A stretch of 64,000 bases of DNA from Brachyhypopomus gauderio (lineage: Eukaryota; Chordata; Actinopteri; Gymnotiformes; Hypopomidae): NCBI RefSeq assembly GCF_052324685.1, contig NC_135211.1:13300740-13364739 (forward strand), read 5' to 3'. This document shows positions 35,311 through 46,849 of the stretch, one piece after another. Positions within the stretch are counted from its first letter, which is position 1. Each line of letters opens with the position of its first letter. Made by a program: the position numbers and the translations under genes. A model generated the notes under the pieces. That model saw nothing but the letters and a program-made list of their open reading frames with translations. It was not told the origin of the DNA and ran no database searches.

Positions 35311-38300
35311 TTACAATTGTTTCCTGACTGATGTTCGCCTGGTAGACCATTGCCTAGTAGATCTCTTTAGAAGTCTGTTGTTGATTTCTATAAAAGAAAA
35401 AAAATTATGAATATATTTAAATATGTAAACAGTGAGAAAGTTTTATGCATGTATGTGTGTACAACAATTACTTACGGGCTATACATTCCACTTGTGGCTT
35501 TTGCCACTGTCCATCTGCCATGCAGCGGACCACAGGCAGGTGGCGCTGTCTGAAGCCATCATTGCACTGATACCTGATTACAGAGTTGACCTGATAACGC
35601 TCCTTTCTGTTCCCAAACATCTTGGCATTCTTCACTTCAGGAGGCTGGCCACATTTGACTAAGAAAAAAAAAAAACAAATTCCACAGCTCTGGAATGAGT
35701 AGCCACACTGGATTAAGACAGATTAAGAGTGTGTTGTTTTATTCTCAATTTTATATGTATTACATACTTGGGCCAGTTTTGCATGTAAATGGTAGATGGT
35801 AGTTGCAAGGTACATCATTCCACTGGCCGTTTTCATGCCAGATCATCACCACACAGTCCTCACCAGAGTTAAAATAATTGTCTGGCTGATTAGGCCTCCA
35901 GTTCTCATATTGCTGAGGCGAAAACATTTAAACACAGTCAAGCATTACATCTCAGTCAAAAGGGACTGTTTGTAGTGTAGCACCAAAGTGTGTCAGCATG
36001 GTGGGTAGTGTGGGCTGTTGAATGCACTCACCATTGGGGTTCCATCTGACCACTGGAAGTCATTTTCAAATGTCTTATCATTTAGTCCAATCCACTGGTA
36101 GTCCTGTGCGTGGGCTGTAAGAAAGAGAGAGCCATTAAACTGGGATGGGAAACACATACATTCACATATGCATGTGTATAGCACACAAGCACAGAGCACG
36201 CGCATGCTCTGAGCACACATTAATCCTGCCTACATTAGTCACTCACAGTTGACAAAGGCCTGTTCCTCCCGGTTGGTGATGCTAACCAGGTGAGCTCCAA
36301 GCTGTCTGCAGTGTTGTTCTGCCTCCTCCCACGTCTCCCGCTCCGAGAAATGCAGGTAGCAGTGGCCCTGAAACTTAGTCCAGCCCTCCTCACACTTCTC
36401 TATGTCTGGAGTGAGACATGAGGGAGTGGGAGTCACACTTTTCTCCAGGGAGCCATGTTCTTACCATGGACCCTGTAGAGCAATGTTTAGGGACACAAGG
36501 CTCTTGTATTTCAGATAGACCAGTGGAAAGAAAAAAAAATCATGTAGGGCTATGAAATTAATTACTTCTTCCAACAAAACCAACAAATCTCTAACAACAA
36601 ATCTAGTTGGTGTAGTGTAGGTAAGGAATCAATGAATCAGTAGTGTGTTTATCCACAGCTCACACCCTTGGCAAGCGAGTTTACCATTCATGTCTATGTA
36701 GGGTCAAGAATAAACATCTCAGAGAAAACAACATGGACTGAAACGGACGAGGACTGATCCAGCCCTATTTCTAGAGTCTGCTCACATGGAAAAAAATGAA
36801 CAGCTCAGGGAAAAACTCTCACACCTGTCTAACTCTCATACCTGTTTGAGTTAATGAGAGACAACTGTGTTGGGCCCTCAACCCTTTCACACTCACCTGC
36901 AATGGCATCATTTATTCCTTTACCGCACCTCCTCCACTACACCTTTCTTCCAGCCACTCACCACCTCACAGAAAACATCTACAGCTATCTAACTCAACTC
37001 AACGGACCTCGGTTCTGACACGCTACTGCCACCAGAAGGCCAGACTGTGCCTGCGCCTCCCACTGAGATTGTGTTTCATTGGTTTCGGTTGTTTTTGGGA
37101 CGTGGTTAGTAAAATTAGCTGAAGCAGACCTCGTACCGATCTCACAGCGGTCCCCTCCATAGCTGGGCAGGCATAAGCATTTGAAAGTGTCCTCTACCTC
37201 CACACACGTGGCTCCATTGGCACAAGGGTTTGAATGGCAGACATCATCCTCTGCAAATAAAGTTTCTGCAGTTAAGACTGATGACTTCAAAGAGACCCTC
37301 AGGGTGGGGGGTGGGGGGGGTCAGGGGGTCATGCTTTGGTAGAACACCACTGCTTATGGAATCAGAAGTCATGTACCAATGCAACATACTGATCCAGCTC
37401 AAATCAGAAAACCAAACCTGTCGAGCGAGAGGAAACTTATTTCCATCTGTTGCCCAATGACAAGAGCTTTCAAGGTTTCAAATTGCTTTCCATGGTGGTT
37501 TGAACGGAAAGGTGTTAACAAAAACCTACATCCATGGATCACCAAGCGTTGCATCAGTTCAGGGTTCAGATTCATATCAAGGAGAGGGAGACATGTAGGG
37601 CAGGTGTTAGCATGTGCAGCAGACTTGAAGTGGGGGGGGGGGGGGGGGGGGCGTTTAGGCCATGCTCGAGCATAAGCAGAGTGGAACAAAAACAACACGA
37701 GGGGGTGGCAGTCAACGAAAACGAACCGATTACTGGGAGCTCCTGTAAATGTAAGAATCAGGCAACCACACGCATGCCAGACAACTTGTGAAATGGCCGT
37801 CTCTGTGAGGACGACAGTTAGGTAATGTTCAGCAGACCAAAAGAGATAACACACACTGACACTGACAGAGAACAATGACAGACAGAGAAAAGGGTATTCA
37901 GTTAATGAGAGAAAACACTGGAAAAAGTTAAAATCGTATAAAATTATGAGGATGTACACTTCTACGCTTTTATTGTTTGGAGGAAACACAATAAGACGTT
38001 GGTAATGACAGCACAAATGGCTCCCAGACCACCCAGTGTGAAATAGGACATTTGGTACTATTCTCAAATGACCAAACCACGTGTAAAAAGTGAGGGATTC
38101 AGAAATGTTTGATAAAAACTGAAGCCGACTTAAGGGACTCACCAAGATGACACCCTTCCCCTATCAGTCCTGGTGGACAGTGACATAAACCAACCCCATT
38201 TTGGACGGAACATGAGCCATCACCACAGGGATTTGGATCACATGGGTCCATGGCAACTGTGACGTAGACAAAACATCAACAGAAAATTTGACAAACTTGC

Positions 38301-41300
38301 ATGTATCTTTAGGTCATAATATTGTAGCGTCTTTATGTCAGTCGACCATGCTGCTACAGCTGACTGGACTCACAGTTCTCTGTGACAGGTGCTACCATGA
38401 CAGCAGGTGCTTGTAGGGAAAAGGCAGGTTTGGTGGTGACGGCAACTGAAGGTGCAAGAGTTGCAGAATCATGGTTCCAAATGGTTTCGGCAGGGCCTGG
38501 TCTAACTTCCATTGGTCCTGCGGTGTCACTGAGCAGCATTGATGGAGCTCGGGCTGATAGTACAACAGCAGGAACATCGTTTGAATCAACGTCTGATGAG
38601 TCTTCACTGGCCACAGTCACGGCATACTGGTCTCCACTAGCAGGAATGGTGTGACGCTCTCCACTCCCAGATAGTCCACTCCCACTCCCACTCCCACTCT
38701 GCTCTACTGGCCCTTTCCTGAGCTCTTGGCTTTGAGTGGGGTGGACAGAAATCTCTACCATGTCACCATCAGTAAATAACATAACGTCTCCACTGGCTGA
38801 TGATGCCCCTGACGTGACTCCTGAAGAGAGGCCGGAGGTTCCGGAGAGATCGCCGCTCCACTCTCCCGATTCATACACCAGATTTCTAGCAGCCTCTTGT
38901 TCACCACTGGATTGGTCTGTGAGATCGGTGAACCCTGATTCCAAAAAGGTGACCCCAGCAAATCCTGAAGCGCTCCCGGATCCACTGAGGCCACTGCCCG
39001 ATCCAGAGAAGGAGCCACTGCCTAATCCAAAGGAGGAGCCACTCAGCCCTGACCCTGATAGATCCCCTGATCCACTGAAATCCACCTGTGCTCCACTCAG
39101 CTCCTGACCAGTCAGGCTTCTAACAGTGGACACATCCACCCAGTCACCATCCACCATGATGACCCCACTGCCGCTATGCCCAGAGAAACCACTGTTATCT
39201 CCAGAAGGTAACAGGCCTGATGGCAAGCCACTGAAACCAGAGGACTCCTCACTGGACTCCAGTCCTGAAGAGGTGCCTGAGAGGTTTCCACTCTCATCAC
39301 TCTCTCCCGAGCTGCTGAAAGAGTCCAGTCCAGACCCACTCTCCTCTGAGCCAAGACCTGAGCCACTTCCAGTTCCAGACCCTTCCCCACTGAAAAAGCC
39401 AGAGCCCAGGCCCGGGATGAAAGTGAGAAACTGCACACTGCCTTCCCCGACTTCCTGAGGTGACCCTGAAGCTGAGTGATCCCCAGATAAGATGGACTCA
39501 ATCCCTGAGAAGGTCACCGGTATACCTGAGCCATCACCACTACGGCCTGAGCCTGACATTTCTCCACCAAGGCTGGACCCTGAAAGGTCTCCTGAGATGT
39601 CCACTGCTTCACTCGGCTGCTCCCCACTCCCACTTCCCGATACATCACCAGAGCCACCAGCCCCAGAAGGCAGGTCTGCAGACCCACCAGCCCCAGAAGG
39701 CAGGTCTGCAGAGCCACTATCTCCAGAAGGCAGGTCTGCAGAGCCACTAGCCCCAGAAGGCAGGTCTGCAGAGCCACTAGCCCCAGAAGGCAGGTCTGCA
39801 GAGCCATTATCCCCAGAAGGCAGGTCGGCAGAGCCACTAGCACCAGATGGCAGGTCTGCAGAGCCACTAGCCCCAGAATGTAGGTCTGCAGAACCAGAAC
39901 CTGAAGGCTCCACTTCAACTGGAGGTGCAATGGAAGGGCTTACTGTGGATATAAAATGAAAGGAAGAAAGTTAAAATAATAAGTTTTAATACCATTAAAC
40001 CATATAAAAATTGTGACTTTAGTTGGAATACACAGTACACATTACCAGGCCTAAGAAGACTAGGTATGTAGGACAGGTTAACCATCTCCTCTTCTACTAC
40101 TGTCTCACTGACATTCTGCTGGAGGTCAACTGCAAAATATATAGATGTATGTCTTTGTTAAGACCTTTGATTTCCACTGATGTGTAATGATGTGGTCAAA
40201 CATCTGCATCAGCGTTGAACAGTACATAAGTGTAGTTATAGCATACCTCTACAGCAATAGGCATCAAACCTGGAGTGCATGTCAGGATAGCCCGTCTGGT
40301 TAGGGAACACATACACTGTGTGCACTCCGGGTTTCCCTCCTCCGCACTGGGGCCGAGGGTTATTAACGGGGTAGCGCACGGCGCGGTCCATGAGCCAGCC
40401 GGCGCGGCACCTATCAAAGCCAAACTTCCAGGCTGCGTGCAGGTCAGCGGTGGAGGCCAGCGAGGCATTCTGACCCTGGCACTGAGCCACCGCTTCATCG
40501 TATGTGAAGCCCATGAACGAACTCACATGAAAAACCTCCCCTGAAATGAATGGCAAACATGTCTGTTTACGTTATGTCCCCTTCCATGTTCATCTGCGAA
40601 GTGACAAGCTGCTCTTCATGCCCAGCAGAGGCTTGTGGCTGTTGTGTCATTTATATTGTTTCAATAGTTTAGTTTAATATACAGTATGTAGTCTTTAGTT
40701 ATATGTTGTTATGTAAAGGGCAAAGCATTTACTGTATAAAATGTTTTTTCCAACTTCTTTCAACCAAAAGTGTTTGAAAATTGCTGCGTTCATACCTCTT
40801 GGTTTGTCCATATAGCAGTATACATCATATCGCTCACTGGCAGGCCGGAGTCCATAGGATCTCACGCCGGGGATGTGCTCCAAATCTCCTGAGCACTTCT
40901 CACGCGGGGACATGATGGGATACCTTCATTTTGAGAAAGAAAACCCACACATTATCATCACAATAAAATATGGATCAATCATTTTGAAGGTAATGCAGAA
41001 TAAAAGAGGTTTTGCTAATGCAGATGAAAGCTGCACCAGATTCTTACCTCACGGTCTGGTCACACAGCCAGCCTGCATCACACTGATGGTAGCCAGACTC
41101 ATAGGCAGCCTGTAACTGCTGGGGACTAGCGATCACTGCTCCGATGTTCTGACAGGCCAACTGAGCCTCACTAAAGGTGAGCGCATAGCGTTGGGAGCCC
41201 GCCCTGTAGTGGAACACAACACCTGTGTGGTACAGAAGACAAGAAACGTGGGCCGGGTAAGTCAGTTTACATTAAAAGTCTATAGGAAAATATCTCTGAC

Positions 41301-44194
41301 AAATACATTCCATTGAAATGGACTAAAAGCAATCACTCAGTAGAGCTACACATTCATTTCCAGGTACTTCTGCCTGCTGAATCAAGTCCTGGTCCAAGCA
41401 TTTGGAATCACTGAGCAATTAATGAAGGTGTACCTTAATTAAGGTCAGGTGTAACCACACCTGACTCCTGTATGAAGGTTTAAGTCAGGTTCTGTTCAAG
41501 GTTGAAGACACTCTGCATTAGTTTGGCATTTGCTTACCGGTTGGAGACATGACGGCTTCTGTTACATTTTCACGTGGGATCTCTGACCCGAGCTCAGGTC
41601 CAGGGGTCACCCCTTGTGTCGGCTCTGTAGGCTCCTTTGTGACGATGGGTGGAGGAGACAGTGGTTGCTGGGTATCGTTCTGCATGGCGTGTGGGAGGCC
41701 AGCGGTGGTGATCAGAGGTCTGTGGGTCACAACCTCCCCTAGTAGCTCACTCTCTGTGAAGGTCTTTTTGATGACTTCCTGTGGGCTTTCTGTCACCATG
41801 CGAACCTCTGTAGTCATCCGTATACCTGGGTATATGTCAGCTGAGCCTTCCTCACTCTCTTCTAAGTGAAACAGAACACGGGACCCAGTGTCAACACTTC
41901 AAACAGTATTCATTGGCTATAGGCCAAATGGCACTTACTGAAACATCAAACTGCCGTATGTGCGTACTGAAACATCAAACTGCCGTATTTTTAATTTTTT
42001 TTGTCAATTGTGATTTTTACACCGCAATCGCAATTTGTCCTCCGCTTTTAACCCATCTGTGCAGTTAGAACACACACACACACTAGTGATTACTATGGGG
42101 CTGTGGATCACACGTGCCCAGAGCGGTGGGCAGCCCTAGCCCGGCGCCCGGGGAGCAGTTGGGGTTAGGTGCCCTGCTCAAGGGCACCTCAGTCATGGCC
42201 TCAGGTCTGGGAATCGAACCCACGACCCTCCAGTCACAAGACCAGTTCCTTACCACCAGGCCATGACTGTAAAGAATTGAATTGAATTGAATAAACTTTA
42301 TTGATCCCACAGGTGGGAAATTCAGTAAATGGCAATTTTTTGGAGAGCTGTAGCAATTAGAAAATAGGAATTATAGTGGAATCCCTGGATTCCGCAACAA
42401 TCCTGAATACCTGTGTAGCAGATAGCATCATAACGTGAGTCTGGTAGAGGATAGCCCGTCTGGTTTGGGAAGCGGTAGACAGTGCGAACGCCCAGCAGGC
42501 CTCCTCCACACTGGAGTCGGGCGATGTTGATGGGATAGCGGACACTCCCGTCTGCCAGCCATCCAGCATTACACATATCCATGCCACTCTTCCAGGCCAG
42601 GTACAGTTGCCCTGTGGTGGCCAGTTTAGCCCCTAGTTTAAAACACTGTGCTTCCGCTTCGGTGAAGGTAAACTTTTCAGGAGACATGGCATAAAACACC
42701 CTTCCTGTAAGAGGAAATTAGATCATGTAAGTGTTGGAACAATTTGCTCAAGTCAAAACTTTCGATGATTTTACTTCAGTTCCTGTACCTGTCATGTTTT
42801 GAGCGAAGCAGTACACATCATAAGTCTCATTTATTTCTCTGATTCCATACGTCCTCACACCAGGAAATTCATACTTGTCTCCATAGCATGCCTCTCGAGG
42901 ATCATGTATAGGATACCTTGGATTAACGGCGAAATCAAACAATAATGCAAAACAAAGCACTGAATATCAAAATTTCCATATAAGTTATGAGGCTCTACAA
43001 ACAACCAGTTAATTTTGAAAGTCTTGAATGGTTAGCCAGCATTCTTTATGCGATGAACAGGACTTCCCTTTTCTGTCCCTTTTCTGTATTGTGTTTTACA
43101 TAGGCCCTTGGCTTCACATAGATCCATTTATTCAGTGCTGTTTACAGAATTTCTTGCTGCTTATTTAATCTGTGGACATCTCTTTAAAGAGGACGTGCGT
43201 AACTCTTAAAATGTGCCACCCTGCCCATGTAAAATGAAGTATACCAATCAGTTTCTCCATGGACTCACCTAACAGTCTGGTCAGAAAGCCAGCCTGCATC
43301 ACACTGATGGAAGCCCTCATCGTAGGCTGCCTGTAGCTGCTCAGGGGTAGCAATGGTGGCATTGTTCTCGACACAGGCGGCCTTGGCCTGCTCAAACGTC
43401 AGGGTGTAACGGCTGGTGATGGCGCGGTAGTGGAAGACGATTCCTAGATCAGAGTTCCAGATGGTTATAATGCGTTCTTGATGCTGATGATTAACAGTAC
43501 GACCGAGCAACTCCTCTTTACATTGAGTAGACTAAGTTAAAGCTGAGGTCCTGTGGACGTTCCTAAGGAAACGGTGCTTTACCTTGCACCACCACGTCAA
43601 CTGTGTCATAGCTGTCTTCGATCCCGTGCATGATTTCACAGCGGTACGCTCCAGAGTCATTGGAGAGGAGCTCAGAAATTTCAATGCTGGCATCGGTGGG
43701 GGTCATGGGGTATGCGATCATGGACACCCTGTCCATATACCGATCATCCAGTAACACTACACCACCCGAGGCCACCAGAATGTCCGTTGTCTTTTCCTTG
43801 GTGATGAGGCTCCATTTGATACGATGTGCGAGCGGGGCTATGGTGGGGGCACCCGGGTCATGTACTGTGTTGTCTTGGAAGTAGCAGGGAAGAACCAGCG
43901 TATCTCCCATTAAGGGTCGTAGAGGACGCTCGGTGGGAATGCTGACACTCAGGGTGCTTTCATGATCTGAGATACATCCAAGTAAGAGATACATCAGAAA
44001 AGACAGCTGGCATTAGGACATCGAGCAGTTTAATGCGGCACTAATATCCAGCGATTTCACACCAGAGATAATGAATTTGCTCAAATAATGACTGATAAGG
44101 GAAATATGTACTTACAACTATATGCGTAGTCCGCAAAGGAGCAAAATGTTGGGATAACCCGGAGACACATGTACAGTAACAGCAATGGTGTCAT
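35311..44194 (-). CDS. acan: Aggrecan core protein, complete
   Basis: Large chondroitin-sulfate proteoglycan of cartilage matrix that binds hyaluronan through its N-terminal G1 domain. Exons: 44194-44116, 43966-43583, 43443-43269, 42916-42789, 42704-42411, 41861-41538, 41222-41048, 40923-40796, 40540-40247, 40129-40046, 39942-38374, 38256-38143, 37250-37137, 36405-36247, 36114-36032, 35912-35768, 35658-35476 and 35387-35311; total 1502 aa. Domains: signal peptide 1-24, Ig 27-154 ([13 protein letters not shown]), link 155-353 (G1), interglobular 354-461, link 462-660 (G2), spacer 661-688, Ser-Gly-rich GAG region 689-1211, two EGF domains 1212-1287, C-type lectin 1288-1416 ([22 protein letters not shown]), sushi 1417-1477, basic tail. 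Two link pairs identify aggrecan rather than versican. The GAG region (523 aa) is short beside mammalian aggrecan, and no keratan-sulfate repeat is seen. Confidence 0.96.
37632..37651. repeat. Poly-G run in acan intron
   Basis: Twenty G in a row; length is likely variable or assembly-sensitive. Confidence 0.9.
39655..39894 (-). repeat. acan: Coding 30 bp minisatellite in the acan GAG exon
   Basis: Eight near-identical 30 bp units encode the decamer [10 protein letters not shown] and close variants (HSGAS, PSGDN, PSGDS, PSGAG). Each unit adds two Ser-Gly dipeptides, the acceptor sites for glycosaminoglycan. The first unit has LHSG in place of LPSG. Confidence 0.95.
42000..42270 (-). mobile_element. 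tRNA-derived SINE in acan intron
   Basis: Read on the minus strand, the head (from about 42269) has an A-box-like TGGCCTGGTGGTAAGG and a B box GGGTTCGATTCCC spaced as in a tRNA promoter. The body follows: GGTGCCCTTGAGCAAGGGCA, GCTGCCCACCGCTCTGGGCA and AAAGCGGAGGACAAATTGCG. It sits in the intron between acan exons 5 and 6. I recall this family as common in otophysan fishes. Confidence 0.82.
42272..42325 (-). repeat. 3' tail of a truncated non-LTR element
   Basis: On the minus strand, TTTCCCACCTGTGGGATC is followed by AATAAAGTTTATTCAATTCAA and an ATTCA-type microsatellite. This is the usual 3' tail of fish LINE/SINE insertions. It abuts the head of the neighbouring SINE. Confidence 0.55.
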
Positions 44195-44201
44195 GGCTCA
44201 C

Positions 44202-46536
44202 CTAGAGTTAAAGCAACTATTGAGACCATTTCATACAGTGCATAAGATTTTCAGTGAACGTACTGCAATAACTAAAACTTACAATTAACTACCAGCACAG
44301 TGAGGATAACAAAAGAACAAAAGCTCTTTAAAACTCATACGTTGGCGACGTACACAGTCAATTCAGTTTACTTCAAGTGCTTTGAAAAAGCATGTCCAGA
44401 ACAAGCTGCCTTTTGTGGGACCATGGAATTCATACCTCTGTGAGAACTAGACCACATTGTAATTTCCAATATCCACAAAGACACATGGGAAACCCACAGT
44501 TCCCATGTTGCTGTATGACAGTTCCCTCCACATCATCACTATTAGACCAGGCACTTTGGAAATAAAAGTCCTTAATTACCACGACAAATAAAGAAAAAGC
44601 CCATTGTTCCTAAAGTCTTACTTGGAAAAAGCGTCTCAAATATTTGGCTCGCATAGAAAACGTCTGTATAAGTGAGATTGTGCAAAGGTTTGGCCAGCGT
44701 TTTAGAGTTAATTGTGCATTTATTTGACTTTCTAAGAGCAGTCAGAGGCTCGTCCTCTCTTCCTAACAGAGACTAATCTTACACATGCCATGAAAAGGCA
44801 AGAGTGTCTTATTCATAGCTGAGTAAACTCTCAGCTCCCTTTCAGGGAACGCTTTTGGGTCACCCTCCCTGATACTCCTCTTCCACTTCTTTCTAAGTAA
44901 ACAACATAAAAGTTCGGTTCAGCCGGTGTTAAAGAAATTAATCATTTAAACCGTGTAACTCAACAGCATTCTTTTAAAATAACCAATTAAGCCAAAAATA
45001 ACTTGATTTTAGCCCATATATAGCATATTTAAACTATCTGTCCTTTAGAAAACACACCAAATGTTTATTGTGGCAATGTAAAACATTCTTAGTTATAATT
45101 AGATGTTGAGCTATCAGGAATTGACTGATAAAACAATATCAGTGGCACTGGGGGAGATGGTTTTTTTTCAACCCTGTTGGTTAGTATCTGGCATCGTGCC
45201 TTCTACCTTTTATGTCCTCATGTAAAACTAGCTGATTTATAATTATACTCAAACAAAAGCTTTTTGAGGTAGCGGAGGCTTCATGTCTCAGACATTATAA
45301 ATACTAGCATCACATTGCCAATTTAAAGGGGAGGCTAACATTATTTTTGTACATTATTGCTGTCTCTAGTTCTTTTGCTTATGTAAAAGTGAAAAATGAA
45401 GTAACCTGTATGTCAACTGACTCTGACCACAGAAAATAAAGCTGTTTTCTGTTTCAGAGGCTCTTGTGAGCTTTCCGGTCACCATGTAGCATTCCATACC
45501 ATGTAGCATTTAGTTGTCTTACAGAAGACCAGTGGATTTTTATTTTAGATAGATACTAGCTCTTTCTTTCCTATTGATGACTGTGTGCATGTGTGTGTGC
45601 CGGGGGGGGGGGGGGGGTGGGGTGGGGTAGAGAGAGAGAGAGGGAGAGAGAGACAGAGGAAGAGAGAGAGAGAGGGAGAGAGGCTATAGGTGTCTGGCAC
45701 TCTCTCAGCTCTGCTGCAGCCAGATTTTTAAAACCCTTGTGGCTGAAGATCATTCCCAGACCTTAACACTGAAAAATGGAAAAGTCTCACAGTGGTCAAA
45801 ACATGAATACACTGTAAATTAATCTATGCTGCATGCTGAAGAATATAAATGGAAAAAACATGTTATGAGTTCATTGGCATACACCCTCACATCACAGAAT
45901 AGGAATCATGCATGAGTGTGATAAATGACTGTAGTTCTGTCAATAGTGATTCTGTGCAGATAAATTCAATAACAGGACGCTTGGAAAAGCTGTGGGAATC
46001 AGTATAACTTCAGTATGTGGCATTTCCATTTAATATTATCTTTATGAATCTTCATTTATATGTTTAGCCATTGCAATAGAAAGACCTACTTTAGAATGTA
46101 TGTTTTTACTTACAAATTGAAGAAAAAAACGGGGGAAAAATCATGATAACCATTATCCAATATATGATGACGCAGACAGGACTCTTTATTGTACCATGCC
46201 CAAGAAATAAAACGAGTGTTAAAATCTTCTGTCTCTGAGGTAGGCATCAAACACACCTAATATTTGTCCAAATCCGTCGTTCAGTCAATAAACGTTACGT
46301 CGCTATAAAATTTTAACTGTTGAAATACTCCAACAGTTTTTCAACTGAACAGTACATCGCAGGACAACAGGAGAATAAACTTAGTGAACATCTGGATACG
46401 GTTCACAGCACGTAGCTGGCCGTTCACGATACGGGAGCATCTTCACGTTAATATAAAACTGTATTTCAACCCATCCACGTACAAAATCAATCTGTCAGTG
46501 GTTAAGCTCGCATCGGAAACTGACATTTCAGCTTAC
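44202..46536. other. acan first intron (inferred)
   Basis: Coding exon 1 of acan begins at 44201 after a CTCTAG acceptor, so upstream sequence is intronic up to a noncoding exon. The interval holds a poly-G run (45602-45617) and a GA-rich simple repeat (to about 45681), but no gene. Confidence 0.45.
45602..45681. repeat. Poly-G run followed by (GA)n simple repeat
   Basis: Sixteen G, then GGGGT units, then AGAG and AGGGAGAG units. Confidence 0.95.
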
Positions 46537-46750
46537 CTGTTGATGAAAAGGCACTCCTGTATACGTACGCCTAATCCTCTTTTTCCTGGTGGCACCAATA
46601 ACTTTATATTCGTTTTACTAGTCCGACACGAAACAGAAGAGAGTCCGGTAGGAATCCGATTGAGCCCGTCTGTTCACCGGATCAGGTCGGCCGTTGCTCC
46701 ACATAAGAGAGTGAGGAGCAGAGAGAGAGGGCTACTTGTGTCGGGAAATA
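46537..46750 (-). promoter_or_regulatory. acan: Possible noncoding first exon of acan
   Basis: A strong minus-strand donor ATCAACAG|GTAAGC ends at 46537, 2.3 kb upstream of the acan start exon, in a less AT-rich patch (46600-46800). The upstream limit and promoter are guessed. Confidence 0.35.
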
Positions 46751-46849
46751 CGTTTAGCTGTCAAGGGTATGGAAGGGGCGAGGGGGGAAGAGCGTTAAGA
46801 AGGTGGGGAGAGCCAACTTTATTTTGGCAGTTGCATTAAATGATGTAAT

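Noticed and set aside
37399-38145. 248-codon minus-strand open frame
   Set aside because: It lies inside an acan intron, includes a poly-G-encoded Pro run and has no recognisable domain; homology-supported exons flank it.
38736-39458. Plus-strand open frames rich in Pro/Leu/Ser
   Set aside because: Antisense shadows of the same low-complexity acan exon.
39492-39959. 155-codon plus-strand open frame with repeated [10 protein letters not shown] units
   Set aside because: It is the antisense reading of the 30 bp coding repeats of the acan GAG exon. The sense frame has the right splice sites, phase and Ser-Gly content.
42210-42270. tRNA gene suggested by A and B boxes
   Set aside because: The tRNA-like head is followed by a SINE body and there is no anticodon arm that folds convincingly, so it is annotated as a SINE.
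46384-46839. 151-codon plus-strand open frame
   Set aside because: No family resemblance; it overlaps the region where a noncoding acan exon on the other strand is more likely.
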